NCBI RefSeq assembly: GCF_009883635.2
Contig: NZ_CP026115.2
Location: 62,001 to 126,000 of the forward strand
Reading direction: 5' to 3'
Origin: Pseudomonas putida
GTDB taxonomy: Bacteria; Pseudomonadota; Gammaproteobacteria; Pseudomonadales; Pseudomonadaceae
Length of the DNA: 64,000 nucleotides
Of this stretch, positions 17,267 to 28,112 are shown piece by piece (position 1 is the stretch's first letter; every line of letters begins with the position of its first letter). The notes below the pieces were generated by a model that was given only the letters and a program-made list of their open reading frames with translations, had not been told where the DNA came from and did not search any database. The position numbers were made by a program, and so were the translations under genes.

Positions 17267-17269
17267 GGT

Positions 17270-18229
17270 CTACCCCTTAGGATGCATCAGGCGTGGGTTG
17301 CTGGCGATCGACAGCACGTCGGCGCCGGTATTGAGCAGGATGTAGGTGCCGGCGAAGATCAGGCTGCAGGCCTGCACCACCGGGATGTCGCGCTTGGCCA
17401 CCGAGTCCACCAGCAACTGGCCGAGCCCGGGGTAGACGAACACCACTTCCACCACCACCACGCCCACCACCAGGTACGCCAGGTTCAGCGCCACCACGTT
17501 GACGATCGGCGCCAGGGCATTGGGCAAGGCATGCTTGAAGATCACCCGCGCCGGCGACACGCCCTTGAGCCGGGCCATCTCGATATAGGGGCTGGCCAGC
17601 AGGTTGATCAGCGAGGCGCGAGTCATGCGCATCATCTGCGCGATCACCACCAGGCTCAGGGTCGCCACCGGCAGCACCGAGACTTCCAGCACTTCACCCA
17701 GCGAGGCATCTGCGGGCAGGCTGGAGATGCCCGGCAGCCATTCGAGCTTCACTGCGAACACCAGGATCAGCAGGTAGGCAACGAAGAACTCGGGGAACGA
17801 CACGGCGCTCAAGGCGCCGGTATTGAGCAGGCGGTCGAACCAGCTGTTGCGGTACAGCGCCGCGAGCATGCCCAGCAGCAACGCCGTCGGCACCGAGAAC
17901 AGCGCCGCCAGCAAGGCCAGGCTGAAGGTGTTGCCCAGCCGCGTACCGACCAGTTCGACGATCGGCCGCTGGTTGGCCAGCGACACCCCCAGGTCACCGT
18001 GCAACAGGCGCCACGCCCACTGCACGAAACGCTGCACCGGCGACAGGTCCAGCCCCAGCTGGGCGCGCAGGGCCGCCACGGTTTCCGGGGTGGCCGACTG
18101 GCCGAGCATGGCCTGGGCGATGTCGCCTGGCAGCAGGCTGACTGCCAGGAAGATCACCACCGAGACCGCAAACAGCGACAACAGGCCCAGGGCCAGCCGC
18201 TGCACAAGCAGTTTGCCAAGATTGTTCAC
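17270..18229 (-). CDS. Dipeptide-family ABC transporter permease (DppB-like)
   Basis: A 319-residue inner-membrane permease with six helices, beginning with a hydrophobic helix (LGLLSLFAVSVVIFLAVSLLPGD) and the DppB-type long periplasmic stretch that includes ALRAQLGLDLSPVQRFVQW. The ATPase-contact loop is YIEMARLKGVSPARVIFKHALPNA in the second half. It begins 41 bp after the binding-protein gene and is followed after three bases by the DppC-like gene. Length and topology are normal for the family. Confidence 0.9.
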   Translation of the reverse strand: MNNLGKLLVQRLALGLLSLFAVSVVIFLAVSLLPGDIAQAMLGQSATPETVAALRAQLGLDLSPVQRFVQWAWRLLHGDLGVSLANQRPIVELVGTRLGNTFSLALLAALFSVPTALLLGMLAALYRNSWFDRLLNTGALSAVSFPEFFVAYLLILVFAVKLEWLPGISSLPADASLGEVLEVSVLPVATLSLVVIAQMMRMTRASLINLLASPYIEMARLKGVSPARVIFKHALPNALAPIVNVVALNLAYLVVGVVVVEVVFVYPGLGQLLVDSVAKRDIPVVQACSLIFAGTYILLNTGADVLSIASNPRLMHPKG

Positions 18230-18270
18230 CGTACCACTCCTCGTCTGGATGCTTGCGAAACGTCAGCGGC

Positions 18271-19872
18271 TCAGGCCTGCCACCAGCGCTCGATCACCCG
18301 CAGGCCGTCCAGCTCGCCGTAAGGCGCGGTGAGCGGGCCATGGGCCACACGGCTGGAACGGGCGGCGACGGAGCTGGCGAACAGCGGCACGATCGCCCCG
18401 CCGTCGTCGCGGCACAGCGCCTGCATCTCGTTGTACATCTCGCGGCGCAGCGGCTCGTTCATCTCGCCACGGGCGGCGTTAAGCAGCTGGTTGAAGCGCG
18501 GGTTGTCCCAGTGGGTCTCGTTCCACGCCGCGCCCTTGGCGTAACCGATGCTGAACATGCGGTCGGCGGTGAGGCTGGAGTACCAGAACGAGGTGGTGAA
18601 CGGCTGTTTCATCCATACGTTGGTGAAGAACCCATCGGCGGGTTCGCGCACCACGTCGATGTCGATGCCGGCCTGGCGCGCCTGCTCCTTGAACAGCACC
18701 GAGGCATCCACCGCGCCGCTGTAGGCGGCATCGGAGGCCTGCAGGCGCACCTTGAGGCTGTCCATGCCGGCCTGGCGCAGGTAGAAGCGGGCCTTGTCCG
18801 GGTCGTAGACGCGCTGTTCCAGCGCCGGGTTGATGAAGCGGTTGGCCGGCTGCAGCGGGTGGTCGTTGCCGACCTGGCCATAGCCGTAGAGCACCGAGGC
18901 CAGCAGGGTCTCGCGATTGATCGCGTGCTTGAGGGCCATGCGCACGTTGTTGTCGCGGAACTGCTCGCTGTCGGTGAGCATCGGGAAGGTGTAGTGCTGG
19001 GCGCCCTTGGTTTCCTCGATCACCAGCTTCGGGTTGCGCTTGAGCAACGACACGGTCTTGAGGTCGACCTTGTTGATCACATCGACCTTGCCGGTGACCA
19101 GGGCGTTGACCCGTGCGGCGCCGTCGGCGATGGCGATCAGCTCGGCGCTGGCGAAATGCGCCCTGCCCGGCTTCCAGTAGTCCGGGCTGCGCTCCAGGTC
19201 CATGCGCACGCCCGGCTCGAAGCCCTTGATGCGGTAACCGCCGGTGCCGACCCCGGCCTGCCAGTCGGCCAGGCCATCCTTGGCGGGCATGATCACCAGG
19301 TGGTAGTCGGCGACCACGTAGGCGAAGTCGGCGTTGCCCGAGTGCAGCTCGAACACCACGGTGTCGGGGGCGCTGGCGCTCACCTTGGCGACATCGCCCA
19401 GCACGGTCTTGGCGGCGGAGGTCGACTTGTCGCCCAGATGGTGCTGGATCGAGGCCACCACGTCGTCGGCGCTGAGGGCCTTGCCGTTGTGGAAGGTCAC
19501 GCCCTGGCGCAGGGTGAAGGTCCAGACCTTGGCGTCGGGGCTCGACTCCCAGCGCTCGGCCAGCTCAGGGATGGCAGTGCCTTCCACGGAAATTTCGGTG
19601 AGGGTGTTGTACACCGCCGAGAAGCCGATGAAGGTGAAGGTATCGACCCACGAGCCGGGGTCCTTGGAGTCGGTGGTGCTGCCCCCAGCCAGGCCCAGGC
19701 GCAAGGTGCCGCCCGGCTTTGGCGTGGCCTCTTCGGCATGGCCAGGCAGCGGCAGGCCGAGGGAGAACGCCCCGGCGATGGCCGCAGCGGCCGCGCTGTA
19801 CTTGAGGAAATCCCGGCGCGGCAGGCCGCCGTCGAGAATGGCGTGAGGATTGTTCTTGTTGTTATCGCTCAT
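18271..19872 (-). CDS. Tat-exported ABC substrate-binding protein, family 5
   Basis: A 533-residue periplasmic binding protein of the peptide/nickel (SBP family 5) type. The N-terminus has a twin-arginine signal (LPRRDFLKYS, Arg19-Arg20) followed by an Ala-rich hydrophobic core, so export is probably through Tat, uncommon but known for this family. The family 5 motif around ERWESSPDAKVWTFTLRQGVTFHNG is clear, as are KHAINRETLLASVLYGYG and WYSSLTADRM. It is the first gene of the operon, with the promoter and two palindromes in the 187-bp gap to the divergent Rrf2 gene. The ligand is unknown. Confidence 0.9.
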   Translation of the reverse strand: MSDNNKNNPHAILDGGLPRRDFLKYSAAAAAIAGAFSLGLPLPGHAEEATPKPGGTLRLGLAGGSTTDSKDPGSWVDTFTFIGFSAVYNTLTEISVEGTAIPELAERWESSPDAKVWTFTLRQGVTFHNGKALSADDVVASIQHHLGDKSTSAAKTVLGDVAKVSASAPDTVVFELHSGNADFAYVVADYHLVIMPAKDGLADWQAGVGTGGYRIKGFEPGVRMDLERSPDYWKPGRAHFASAELIAIADGAARVNALVTGKVDVINKVDLKTVSLLKRNPKLVIEETKGAQHYTFPMLTDSEQFRDNNVRMALKHAINRETLLASVLYGYGQVGNDHPLQPANRFINPALEQRVYDPDKARFYLRQAGMDSLKVRLQASDAAYSGAVDASVLFKEQARQAGIDIDVVREPADGFFTNVWMKQPFTTSFWYSSLTADRMFSIGYAKGAAWNETHWDNPRFNQLLNAARGEMNEPLRREMYNEMQALCRDDGGAIVPLFASSVAARSSRVAHGPLTAPYGELDGLRVIERWWQA

Positions 19873-19937
19873 GGCATTTGCCCCTGTTGAACCGCAAGAA
19901 ATTGTTGTTCGGTCAAAGCGGATTGCGTAGAAGCTGT

Positions 19938-19965
19938 TTACAATTTGTAATTGTTACCGTAACAA
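19938..19965. promoter_or_regulatory. Two abutting palindromes, candidate Rrf2 operators
   Basis: TTACAATTTGTAA (19938-19950, 6-1-6) is followed without gap by TTGTTACCGTAACAA (19951-19965, 7-1-7). They lie between the divergent ABC operon (start 19872) and the Rrf2 gene (start 20060). Position, symmetry and low GC content in a GC-rich region make them good candidates for binding by the adjacent regulator at both promoters. Confidence 0.55.
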
Positions 19966-20059
19966 ATACATTAGCGGCAGGACAAGCTGATTTCCAGCGC
20001 CCGATACCGGGCTTTTTCACTGGTGTACCATTGACGTTTTCGCAGGGAGCCTTTGCCCC

Positions 20060-20494
20060 ATGAGCCAATCGACCCGACTCATCACCGCCTCGTACATCCT
20101 TTCGTTCGTGGCGGCCAATGCCCCGCAGAAGCTGCGCACCGAGACCATCGCCAAATGGGTCAAGGTGCACCCGACCCGCGTGCGCTCGATGGTGTCGCAG
20201 ATGGTCAAGGCCAATATCCTGACCTCCTATCGCGGCGCCCAGGGCGGCGTGACCCTGGCCCGCGCACCGCAAGAGATCACCCTGCGCGAGGTGTATGACG
20301 CGGTGCAGGAAAGCTCGCTGATCGCCGAGAAGATCGACAACCCGTTTGCCGGGCTCGAAGACCACTGCAAGGTGTACGAAGTGTTCACCCGGCTGTTTGC
20401 GATGCTGGAGCAGAACATGCGCCTGGACCTGGGGGCGATCACGGCCGACCAGTTGTTCGTGGCGTTTGATACGCCCAAGGAACATACGGCCTGA
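20060..20494 (+). CDS. Rrf2-family transcriptional regulator
   Basis: A 144-residue Rrf2 protein. The N-terminal winged helix has SQSTRLITASYILSF, then HPTRVRSMVSQMVKANILTS and the wing RGAQGGVTLARAP, the diagnostic Rrf2 GGxxLA motif. The effector region has a single cysteine (Cys103, EDHCKVYEVF) rather than the three needed for an Fe-S cluster as in IscR or NsrR, so it probably senses a thiol-reactive signal or small ligand. It is divergent from the ABC importer/quinone reductase operon with two palindromes in between, and so probably controls that operon and itself. Confidence 0.88.
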   Translation: MSQSTRLITASYILSFVAANAPQKLRTETIAKWVKVHPTRVRSMVSQMVKANILTSYRGAQGGVTLARAPQEITLREVYDAVQESSLIAEKIDNPFAGLEDHCKVYEVFTRLFAMLEQNMRLDLGAITADQLFVAFDTPKEHTA

Positions 20495-20556
20495 ACGCCA
20501 GTTTCTGAGAACTGGCGCGGCTCCCACAGGATGGACCGCGCCAGCTTTCGGGACAT

Positions 20557-21972
20557 TCAGAGCTGAATGGCCTTCACCTCGACGAACTCGTGCAGGCCCT
20601 CCTCCCCCCACTCGCGGCCATTGCCCGACTGCTTGTAGCCGCCGAACGGTGCCTGGTAATTGAACGCCCCGCCATTGACGAAGCACTGCCCCGCACGCAG
20701 CTGGCGGCCCAGTTGCAGCGCCCTGTCGCGGCTACCGGCCCATACCGCGCTGGACAGCCCGAACGGCGAGTCGTTGGCCAGGGCAATGCCCTCGGCCTCG
20801 TCGGCGTAGGGAATCAGGCACAGCACCGGCCCGAAGATTTCCTCCTGGGCAATGCGCATGCGGTTGTCGACGTCGGCGAAAAGCGTCGGCGGTACATAGA
20901 ACCCACGCTCGAAGCCCGCAGCCGTCTCCCCGCCACAGGCCAGCCGCGCGCCCTCTTCCTGCCCCACCCGTATGTACTCCCGGACCGTGCGCCGCTGCCC
21001 GGCCGAACACATCGGCCCGAGGAAACTGCGCGGGTCCTGCGGATCGCCCATCACCAGGCCACGGGCCTCGTCCACGGCGATCTCCACGGCCTCGGCATAG
21101 CGCGAAGCCGGCAACAGCATGCGCGTCAGCGCCGTGCAGGTCTGCCCCGAGTTGATCATCACGTCCTGCACGCCATGGCGCACCGCTGCTTCGAGCGGGG
21201 CGTCGGCGGTGATCAGGAACGGCGACTTGCCGCCCAGCTCCAGGCACACCCGCTTCACCGACGGCGCTGCCGCCTGGGCAACCCGCACACCCGCCCCGGT
21301 AGACCCGGTGAACGAGACCATGTCCACCAGCGGGTGTCGCGCCAGCGCCTCACCGACCTTGGCCCCCGGCCCGCTGACCAGGTTGAACACCCCGGCCGGC
21401 AGCCCGATGGCCTCGATCATTTCCGCCAGCAGGAAGGCATGCAGCGGGGTTTCCTGGCTCGGCTTGACCACCACCGTGCAGCCCGCAGCCAAGGCCGGTG
21501 CCAGCTTGCCGATCAGTTGATGCAGCGGGTAATTCCAGGGGTTGATGAATGCGCACACACCCACCGCCTCGCGGTACAGCAGCGAGTTACCGACTTCGCG
21601 CACCTCATCCATCCTGCCGGCCAGCTCGATGTACTGCTCCAGACCGACGATAGGCCCGTCGACCTGCACCTGCCGACACCACTGCACCGGCATGCCCAGC
21701 TCGGTGGTGATCACCGCCGCCATCTCGTCGGCCCGCGCCTTGAGCTGTTCGGCCAGGGCGCGAATGAACCCGGCGCGCACGCCGGACGGTGTGCGTGACC
21801 AGCCGGCAAACGCCCTGCGCGCCGCGTTGACGGCGCGTTCCACATCGTCTTCGTTACCCAGCGGCACCTTGCCGGCAACCGCTTCGCTGGCCGGGTCGAT
21901 CACCTCGGCCATGCCCTGCCCCACTGGTGGCTGCCAGCGGCCATCGATGAACAGGCGGCTGTATTCACGCAT
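20557..21972 (-). CDS. Aldehyde dehydrogenase, probably 4-guanidinobutyraldehyde-oxidising
   Basis: A 471-residue NAD(P)-dependent aldehyde dehydrogenase. It shows PWNYPL, FTGSTGAGVRVA, general base Glu245 in LELGGKSP, catalytic Cys279 in NSGQTCTA, and EEIFGPVL. Its ATG lies eight bases inside the end of aruH, so it belongs to the arginine transaminase operon as its last gene. The step after AruI requires oxidation of 4-guanidinobutyraldehyde to 4-guanidinobutyrate (done by KauB in P. aeruginosa), which this enzyme could perform. The enzyme class is certain; the substrate is inferred from the operon. Confidence 0.85.
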   Translation of the reverse strand: MREYSRLFIDGRWQPPVGQGMAEVIDPASEAVAGKVPLGNEDDVERAVNAARRAFAGWSRTPSGVRAGFIRALAEQLKARADEMAAVITTELGMPVQWCRQVQVDGPIVGLEQYIELAGRMDEVREVGNSLLYREAVGVCAFINPWNYPLHQLIGKLAPALAAGCTVVVKPSQETPLHAFLLAEMIEAIGLPAGVFNLVSGPGAKVGEALARHPLVDMVSFTGSTGAGVRVAQAAAPSVKRVCLELGGKSPFLITADAPLEAAVRHGVQDVMINSGQTCTALTRMLLPASRYAEAVEIAVDEARGLVMGDPQDPRSFLGPMCSAGQRRTVREYIRVGQEEGARLACGGETAAGFERGFYVPPTLFADVDNRMRIAQEEIFGPVLCLIPYADEAEGIALANDSPFGLSSAVWAGSRDRALQLGRQLRAGQCFVNGGAFNYQAPFGGYKQSGNGREWGEEGLHEFVEVKAIQL

Positions 21973-23155
21973 TGCGTTGCGCCTCCATCAGTTCACTGGC
22001 GCACAGGGCAATGCGCCGGCAGGCCTCGCCCAGGGGTTCGGCGCCAAGCACCAGGCCCAGGCGGATATGCCCGGCCGCACTCGGGCCGAACGCTTCACCG
22101 GCCAGCACCGACACCCCATGCTGGTCGAGCAGGCGGTCGGCGAAGGCTTGTGCGCTGAGCCCGGTCTCGCGGATATCGACCATCACGAACATCCCGCCAT
22201 CGGGTTTGAGTGCCCGCAAGCCCGGGCAGTGCGCCAGGCGCTCGCACACCAGGTCGCGGCGCTGGCGGTAGGCGTCGCGCATGCCGTCCAGTTCCGGCAA
22301 GGGCTGCTCCAGCGCGGCCACCGCAGCATCCTGAATGAAGTCCGGCGAGCCGTAGAGCATGCACAGTGCCAGGTTCTCCAGGTGCCCGGACAGCGCCGGC
22401 GAGCCGACCACCCAGCCGACCCGCCAACCGGTCATGGCATGGGACTTGGACAGGCTGTTCAGCGTCGCCGTGCGCTCGGCCATGCCCGGCAGGCTGGCGG
22501 GGCTGACGTGCTCGCCTTCGAACAACAACTCGCTGTAGACCTCGTCGCTGATCAACCACAGGTCATGGGCGATGCACAGTTCGGCCAGGGCCTCCCAGGT
22601 GCTGCGCGGCAGGCTGGCACCGGAGGGGTTGTGCGGGCTGTTCAGCGCCAGGGCACGAGTGCGCGGGGTGACCCGTGCGGCGACGTCCTCGGGTTGCACG
22701 CGGAAGCCATGCTCCGGGCGAACCGGCACCGGCACCACCTTGGCACCGCAGGCACCGAACACCGCTTCGTAGGTGACATACATCGGCTCGGCGACGATCA
22801 CTTCATCGCCCGGCTCCAGCACGCATTGCGCGACGCAGAACAGCGCGCACTGCGCCCCCGCCAGCACCGTCACCTGGTCGGCGCTGACCGCCTGGCCGCT
22901 GCGTTGCTGGTGGCGACGGGCGATGGCCTCGCGCAGGCTGCGCTTGCCGCGCACATCGGCGTAATGGGTGTTGCCGGCCTCGAGGCTGGCCACGGCCGCC
23001 TGGACGATCGGTGCCGGGGTGTCGAAGTCCGGGTCGCCGACCGACAGCAGCAGTACGTCGCGGCCCTGCTCGAGCATGGCCAGGGCGCGGTAGTGGATCT
23101 CCCAGGCGGCGGCGCCGTCACCGGCGATCCGTTGGGTCAATGAAGAAAATCGCAT
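21965..23155 (-). CDS. aruH: Arginine:pyruvate transaminase
   Basis: A 396-residue fold-type I aminotransferase of class I/II. Features are SVGDPDFDTP at 38-47, NSPHNPSGA near 172, LISDEVYSELLFEG with the PLP-ring Asp, Schiff-base Lys237 in NSLSKSHAMTGWRVGW and the substrate-carboxylate Arg in GHIRLGL near residue 365. It lies 29 bp after aruI and overlaps the aldehyde dehydrogenase gene. The pairing with AruI and the nearby aruRS system fits the arginine transaminase pathway, in which AruH converts L-arginine and pyruvate to 2-ketoarginine and alanine. Specificity is inferred from context, not from unique residues. Confidence 0.85.
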   Translation of the reverse strand: MRFSSLTQRIAGDGAAAWEIHYRALAMLEQGRDVLLLSVGDPDFDTPAPIVQAAVASLEAGNTHYADVRGKRSLREAIARRHQQRSGQAVSADQVTVLAGAQCALFCVAQCVLEPGDEVIVAEPMYVTYEAVFGACGAKVVPVPVRPEHGFRVQPEDVAARVTPRTRALALNSPHNPSGASLPRSTWEALAELCIAHDLWLISDEVYSELLFEGEHVSPASLPGMAERTATLNSLSKSHAMTGWRVGWVVGSPALSGHLENLALCMLYGSPDFIQDAAVAALEQPLPELDGMRDAYRQRRDLVCERLAHCPGLRALKPDGGMFVMVDIRETGLSAQAFADRLLDQHGVSVLAGEAFGPSAAGHIRLGLVLGAEPLGEACRRIALCASELMEAQRNA

Positions 23156-23184
23156 GGCTGGTCGTCCTGTTGTGCGGGGTGGGC

Positions 23185-24792
<1,608 letters not shown>

Positions 24793-24802
24793 GTTCATGT
24801 CC

Positions 24803-26902
24803 TTACACTTGGCCGAGGCGGATCAAGGCATCGACCGCCGTGGTGCCATTGGCACCGACCATCAATGGGTTCACATCCAGCTCCAGCAGCTGGCTGGCGT
24901 TTTCGCAGGCGTAGTCGGCCACCGCGCGAATGGCGGCGACCAGTGCATCCAGGTCGGCCGCCGGTTTGCCACGGAAGCCTTGCAGCAAGGCCGCACTGCG
25001 CAGGCCGAGCACGGCTTTGCGGATGGCGCCGTCGGTGGTCGGCAGCAGCAGGCTGTTGCTGTCCTTGAGCAGCTCGACCAGGATGCCGCCGGCACCGATC
25101 ACCAGCGCCAGGCCGAAGTCTGCCTCGCGCTTGATGCCGACGATCAGCTCGGCCAGCGGCGCGCCGGCCATGGGTTCGAGCAACACCTGGTCGAAGGCGA
25201 CGCCCGGCGCATAAGCGGCAATGCGCGTGCGCATCTGCTCAAGGGCGAGGCCGAGGGCTGCCTCGTCGGCCAGGTTCAGCGCTACCGCACCGGCTTCGGT
25301 CTTGTGCGGCAACTGCGCGCTGACGGCCTTGAGCACCAGCGGGAAGCCCACCTGGCCGGCATCGGCCAGCGCGCGCTGCGGGCTGCTCAGCACGCCATTC
25401 GGAATGGGCAGGCCGAAGCCGCGCAGGGCCTGTTTGGAATCCCACTCGTTGAGCAGGCGGCTGTCGCCGGCCAGCGGCTGCGGGCACAGCGGTACCAGCG
25501 CCGATTCGCCCAGCGCCAGCAAGGCCGGGCGCTGTTGCGCGTAACGGGCAACCCGGCCCCAGGCTGCCAGGCCATCCTCCACCCCTTGCAGCGCCGGTAC
25601 CCCGGCCGCGTGCAGGCGCTCGCGGGCGCTGGCTGGCAGCAGTTCGGGGAAGGCCGAGGTAACGAAGCCGGTCTTGCCATGGCGCTTGAGCGCCGCGCAG
25701 TACAGCTCCAGCAGCAGGTCGCATTCCTTGCGTTCGCCGGTGAACTCGGCGGGGTAATCGAGCACCAGCATCGCCGCATCGGCGTCGCTGCGCAGGGCGC
25801 TGTCGAGCATGCGCGCCTTGGCCGGGCCATCGCCCCAGATAGCTGTGGTGAAGTCCAGCGGGTTGACCAGGTTGGCGTAGGCCGGCAGTACCTGGGCCAG
25901 CTCTTCGACCTGGCCGGCGTCCAGGGCCGGCAGGCTCAGCTGGTTGCATTCGCTGTAGTCGGCGATCAGCCCGGCATCGCCGCCCGAGCAGGCCAGCGCG
26001 ATCAGGCTGGGGCCCTTGGGCAGGTTGCCGCAGGCGGCGGCCTTGAGGGTTTCGACGAAACTCACCGGGCCGCTGACGCGGATCACCCCCAGGCGCTCGA
26101 ACAGGCTGTCGTACAGGGCGTCGGAGCCGGACAGCGAGCTGGTGTGGCTCAATGCGAGTTCGGCGCCGATCTGCGACACCCCGGTCTTCAGCGCGACGAT
26201 CGGGATGCCCTTTTCCAGCGCCTTGTGCGCGGCACGGGCAAAGCCTGGCACGTTCCTCAGGCCTTCCAGGTGCAGGCCGATGGCGGTGACCCGGGGTTCA
26301 TCGAGCAGCACGTCCATCAGTTCGGCGATGCCCAGTTGCGCCTGGTTGCCGACCGAAGCCATGTAGGCCACCGGCAGCGAGCGGTCGCTCATCGACAGGT
26401 TGTAGGCGAAGTTGCCGCTCTGGGTCAGCACCGCCACGCCCTTGTCCACCGCCTTGCCACCGTGGGCCACCGGCCACAGGGCGGCACTGTGCAGGTAGTC
26501 GAGCAGGCCGTAGCAGTTGGGCCCGAGCAGTGCCATGTCGCCGGCGGCTTCAAGCAGCTGCTGTTGCAGTGCCTGGCCCTCGGCGCCGCTTTCAGCGAAG
26601 CCCGAGGCATAGCAGATCGCCCCGCCCGCGCCTTTGGCGGCAAGCTCGGCGACGCAGGTCAGGGTCAGTTCGCGGTTGGTGGCGATGAACACCGCATCCG
26701 GCGCGCAGGGCAGCACGGTCACGCTGCGCACACAGGGCACGCCGTCGATGCTGTCCTGCTGCGGGTTGACCAGCCACATCTGGCCCGGGTAGCCGCCCTC
26801 GGCACAGCGCTTGAGCGCACGGGCCATGCTGCGCCCGCCGACGAAAGCCAGGTGCCGGGGGGCCAGCAGGCGTTTGAGGTTGTCACGAATGGCTTGCGAC
26901 AT
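24803..26902 (-). CDS. ADP-forming acyl-CoA synthetase (acetate-CoA ligase family)
   Basis: A 699-residue single-chain acyl-CoA synthetase of the NDP-forming type. The N-terminal CoA-binding domain (LAPRHLAFVGGRSMARALKR) is followed by a ligase domain containing LTQSGNFAYNLSM and ALACSGGDAGLIADYSE, then a C-terminal ATP-grasp domain from about residue 480 (PLVLKAVSAQLPHKTEAGAV, EPMAGAPLAELIVGIKREADFG). It forms acyl-CoA from an acid, CoA and ATP. It is in the same tight operon as aruI and aruH, 13 bp after an acyl-CoA dehydrogenase gene. A guanidino acid such as 4-guanidinobutyrate is a reasonable but unproved substrate. Confidence 0.87.
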   Translation of the reverse strand: MSQAIRDNLKRLLAPRHLAFVGGRSMARALKRCAEGGYPGQMWLVNPQQDSIDGVPCVRSVTVLPCAPDAVFIATNRELTLTCVAELAAKGAGGAICYASGFAESGAEGQALQQQLLEAAGDMALLGPNCYGLLDYLHSAALWPVAHGGKAVDKGVAVLTQSGNFAYNLSMSDRSLPVAYMASVGNQAQLGIAELMDVLLDEPRVTAIGLHLEGLRNVPGFARAAHKALEKGIPIVALKTGVSQIGAELALSHTSSLSGSDALYDSLFERLGVIRVSGPVSFVETLKAAACGNLPKGPSLIALACSGGDAGLIADYSECNQLSLPALDAGQVEELAQVLPAYANLVNPLDFTTAIWGDGPAKARMLDSALRSDADAAMLVLDYPAEFTGERKECDLLLELYCAALKRHGKTGFVTSAFPELLPASARERLHAAGVPALQGVEDGLAAWGRVARYAQQRPALLALGESALVPLCPQPLAGDSRLLNEWDSKQALRGFGLPIPNGVLSSPQRALADAGQVGFPLVLKAVSAQLPHKTEAGAVALNLADEAALGLALEQMRTRIAAYAPGVAFDQVLLEPMAGAPLAELIVGIKREADFGLALVIGAGGILVELLKDSNSLLLPTTDGAIRKAVLGLRSAALLQGFRGKPAADLDALVAAIRAVADYACENASQLLELDVNPLMVGANGTTAVDALIRLGQV

Positions 26903-26915
26903 GGGGATGCTCCGA

Positions 26916-28076
26916 TCAGCGCAGCAGTGGGCGCAGCAGTTCGCGCGAGATGATGTGCCGCTGGATCTCCGAGGTGCCTTCCCAGATCCGCTCGATGCGT
27001 GCGTTGCGCCAGATGCGTTCGACCGGTCCTTCGTCCATCAGGCCCATGCCGCCATAGATCTGCACCGCTTCGTCGGCGACCTTGCCGAGCACTTCGCTGG
27101 CGAACAGCTTGGCCATGCCCGCCTCGCCGTCGGTCATGTTGCCCTGGTCCATCTTCCAGGCGGTGTGCAGGGTCAGCAGTTCGGCGGCGCGGATCTGCGT
27201 GGCCATGTCGGCGAGCTTGAACGACACGCCCTGGTAGGTGCCGATCGGCTGGCCGAACTGCTTGCGGTCGGCGGCCCATTGCAGCGACACGTCCAGCGCC
27301 CGCTGGGCCTGGCCGACGCAGTTGGCAGCGACCATGACCCGGCCTGCGGTGAGCCAGGCGTTGGCCACGTCCCAGCCCTTGCCGACTTCACCGAGCACCT
27401 TGGCGGCCGGCACCTTGCAGTCGTCGAAGAACAGCTCGTAGGTGTGGTAGCCACGGTTGCTCACGCATTTCGGGCCACGGCGGATCGTCATGCCCGGGGT
27501 GCCGCGGTCGACCAGGAAGGCGGTGACGGCGTTGCGCTTGCGGCCGTTGTGCTCGTAGGTGTCGGTGACGGCAAAGACGATGGCGAAGTCGGCGTGCCCG
27601 GCATGGCTGATGAAGTGCTTGCTGCCATTGATCACGAAGTCGTCGCCTTCACGCACGGCGCGGGTCTTGATCGAGTTGGCGTCGGAGCCGGCGCCCGGTT
27701 CGGTCAGGGCGAAACAATCGGTCTTTTCGCCACGAATGCACGGCAGCAGGTAGTCCTCGACCTGCTGGCCGGTGCAGGCCATGAGGATCTTCGAAGGCCG
27801 GGCGACGAACACGTGCAGCGCCCAGGAAACCTTCGACAGCTCGCGCTCGATCAGGGCCTGGGACAGGTAGTCGAGGCCGCCGCCACCGACTTCCTCGGGC
27901 ATGTTGAAGGCGTAGAAGCCGGCGGCGATGGCCTTGCCACGGATCTGCGCGGCGAGTTCCGGGGACACTTCGTCGGCACGGTCCACGGCTTCTTCATGGG
28001 GCAACAGCTCCTTGGCGACGAAGCTGCGTACGGCATCCACCAACATTTCTTGTTCTTGGGTCAGTTGGAAATTCAT
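26916..28076 (-). CDS. Acyl-CoA dehydrogenase
   Basis: A 386-residue flavin-dependent acyl-CoA dehydrogenase. It shows the central beta domain ALTEPGAGSDANSIKTRA (given as landmark), KHFISHAGHADF, the GRVMVAANCVGQAQRALD helix, and C-terminal QIYGGMGLMDEGPVERIWRNARI with IWEGTSEIQR. The catalytic glutamate position near residue 365 falls in the EGTSEIQ region. It would introduce a double bond into the CoA ester formed by the adjacent synthetase. Its start is 36 bp after the enoyl-CoA hydratase gene, in the same operon. The start codon has a GGAA site upstream. Confidence 0.9.
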   Translation of the reverse strand: MNFQLTQEQEMLVDAVRSFVAKELLPHEEAVDRADEVSPELAAQIRGKAIAAGFYAFNMPEEVGGGGLDYLSQALIERELSKVSWALHVFVARPSKILMACTGQQVEDYLLPCIRGEKTDCFALTEPGAGSDANSIKTRAVREGDDFVINGSKHFISHAGHADFAIVFAVTDTYEHNGRKRNAVTAFLVDRGTPGMTIRRGPKCVSNRGYHTYELFFDDCKVPAAKVLGEVGKGWDVANAWLTAGRVMVAANCVGQAQRALDVSLQWAADRKQFGQPIGTYQGVSFKLADMATQIRAAELLTLHTAWKMDQGNMTDGEAGMAKLFASEVLGKVADEAVQIYGGMGLMDEGPVERIWRNARIERIWEGTSEIQRHIISRELLRPLLR

Positions 28077-28112
28077 GGCCTGTTCCTGGGTAAGCGGGGA
28101 AAGAGAGCGTGC

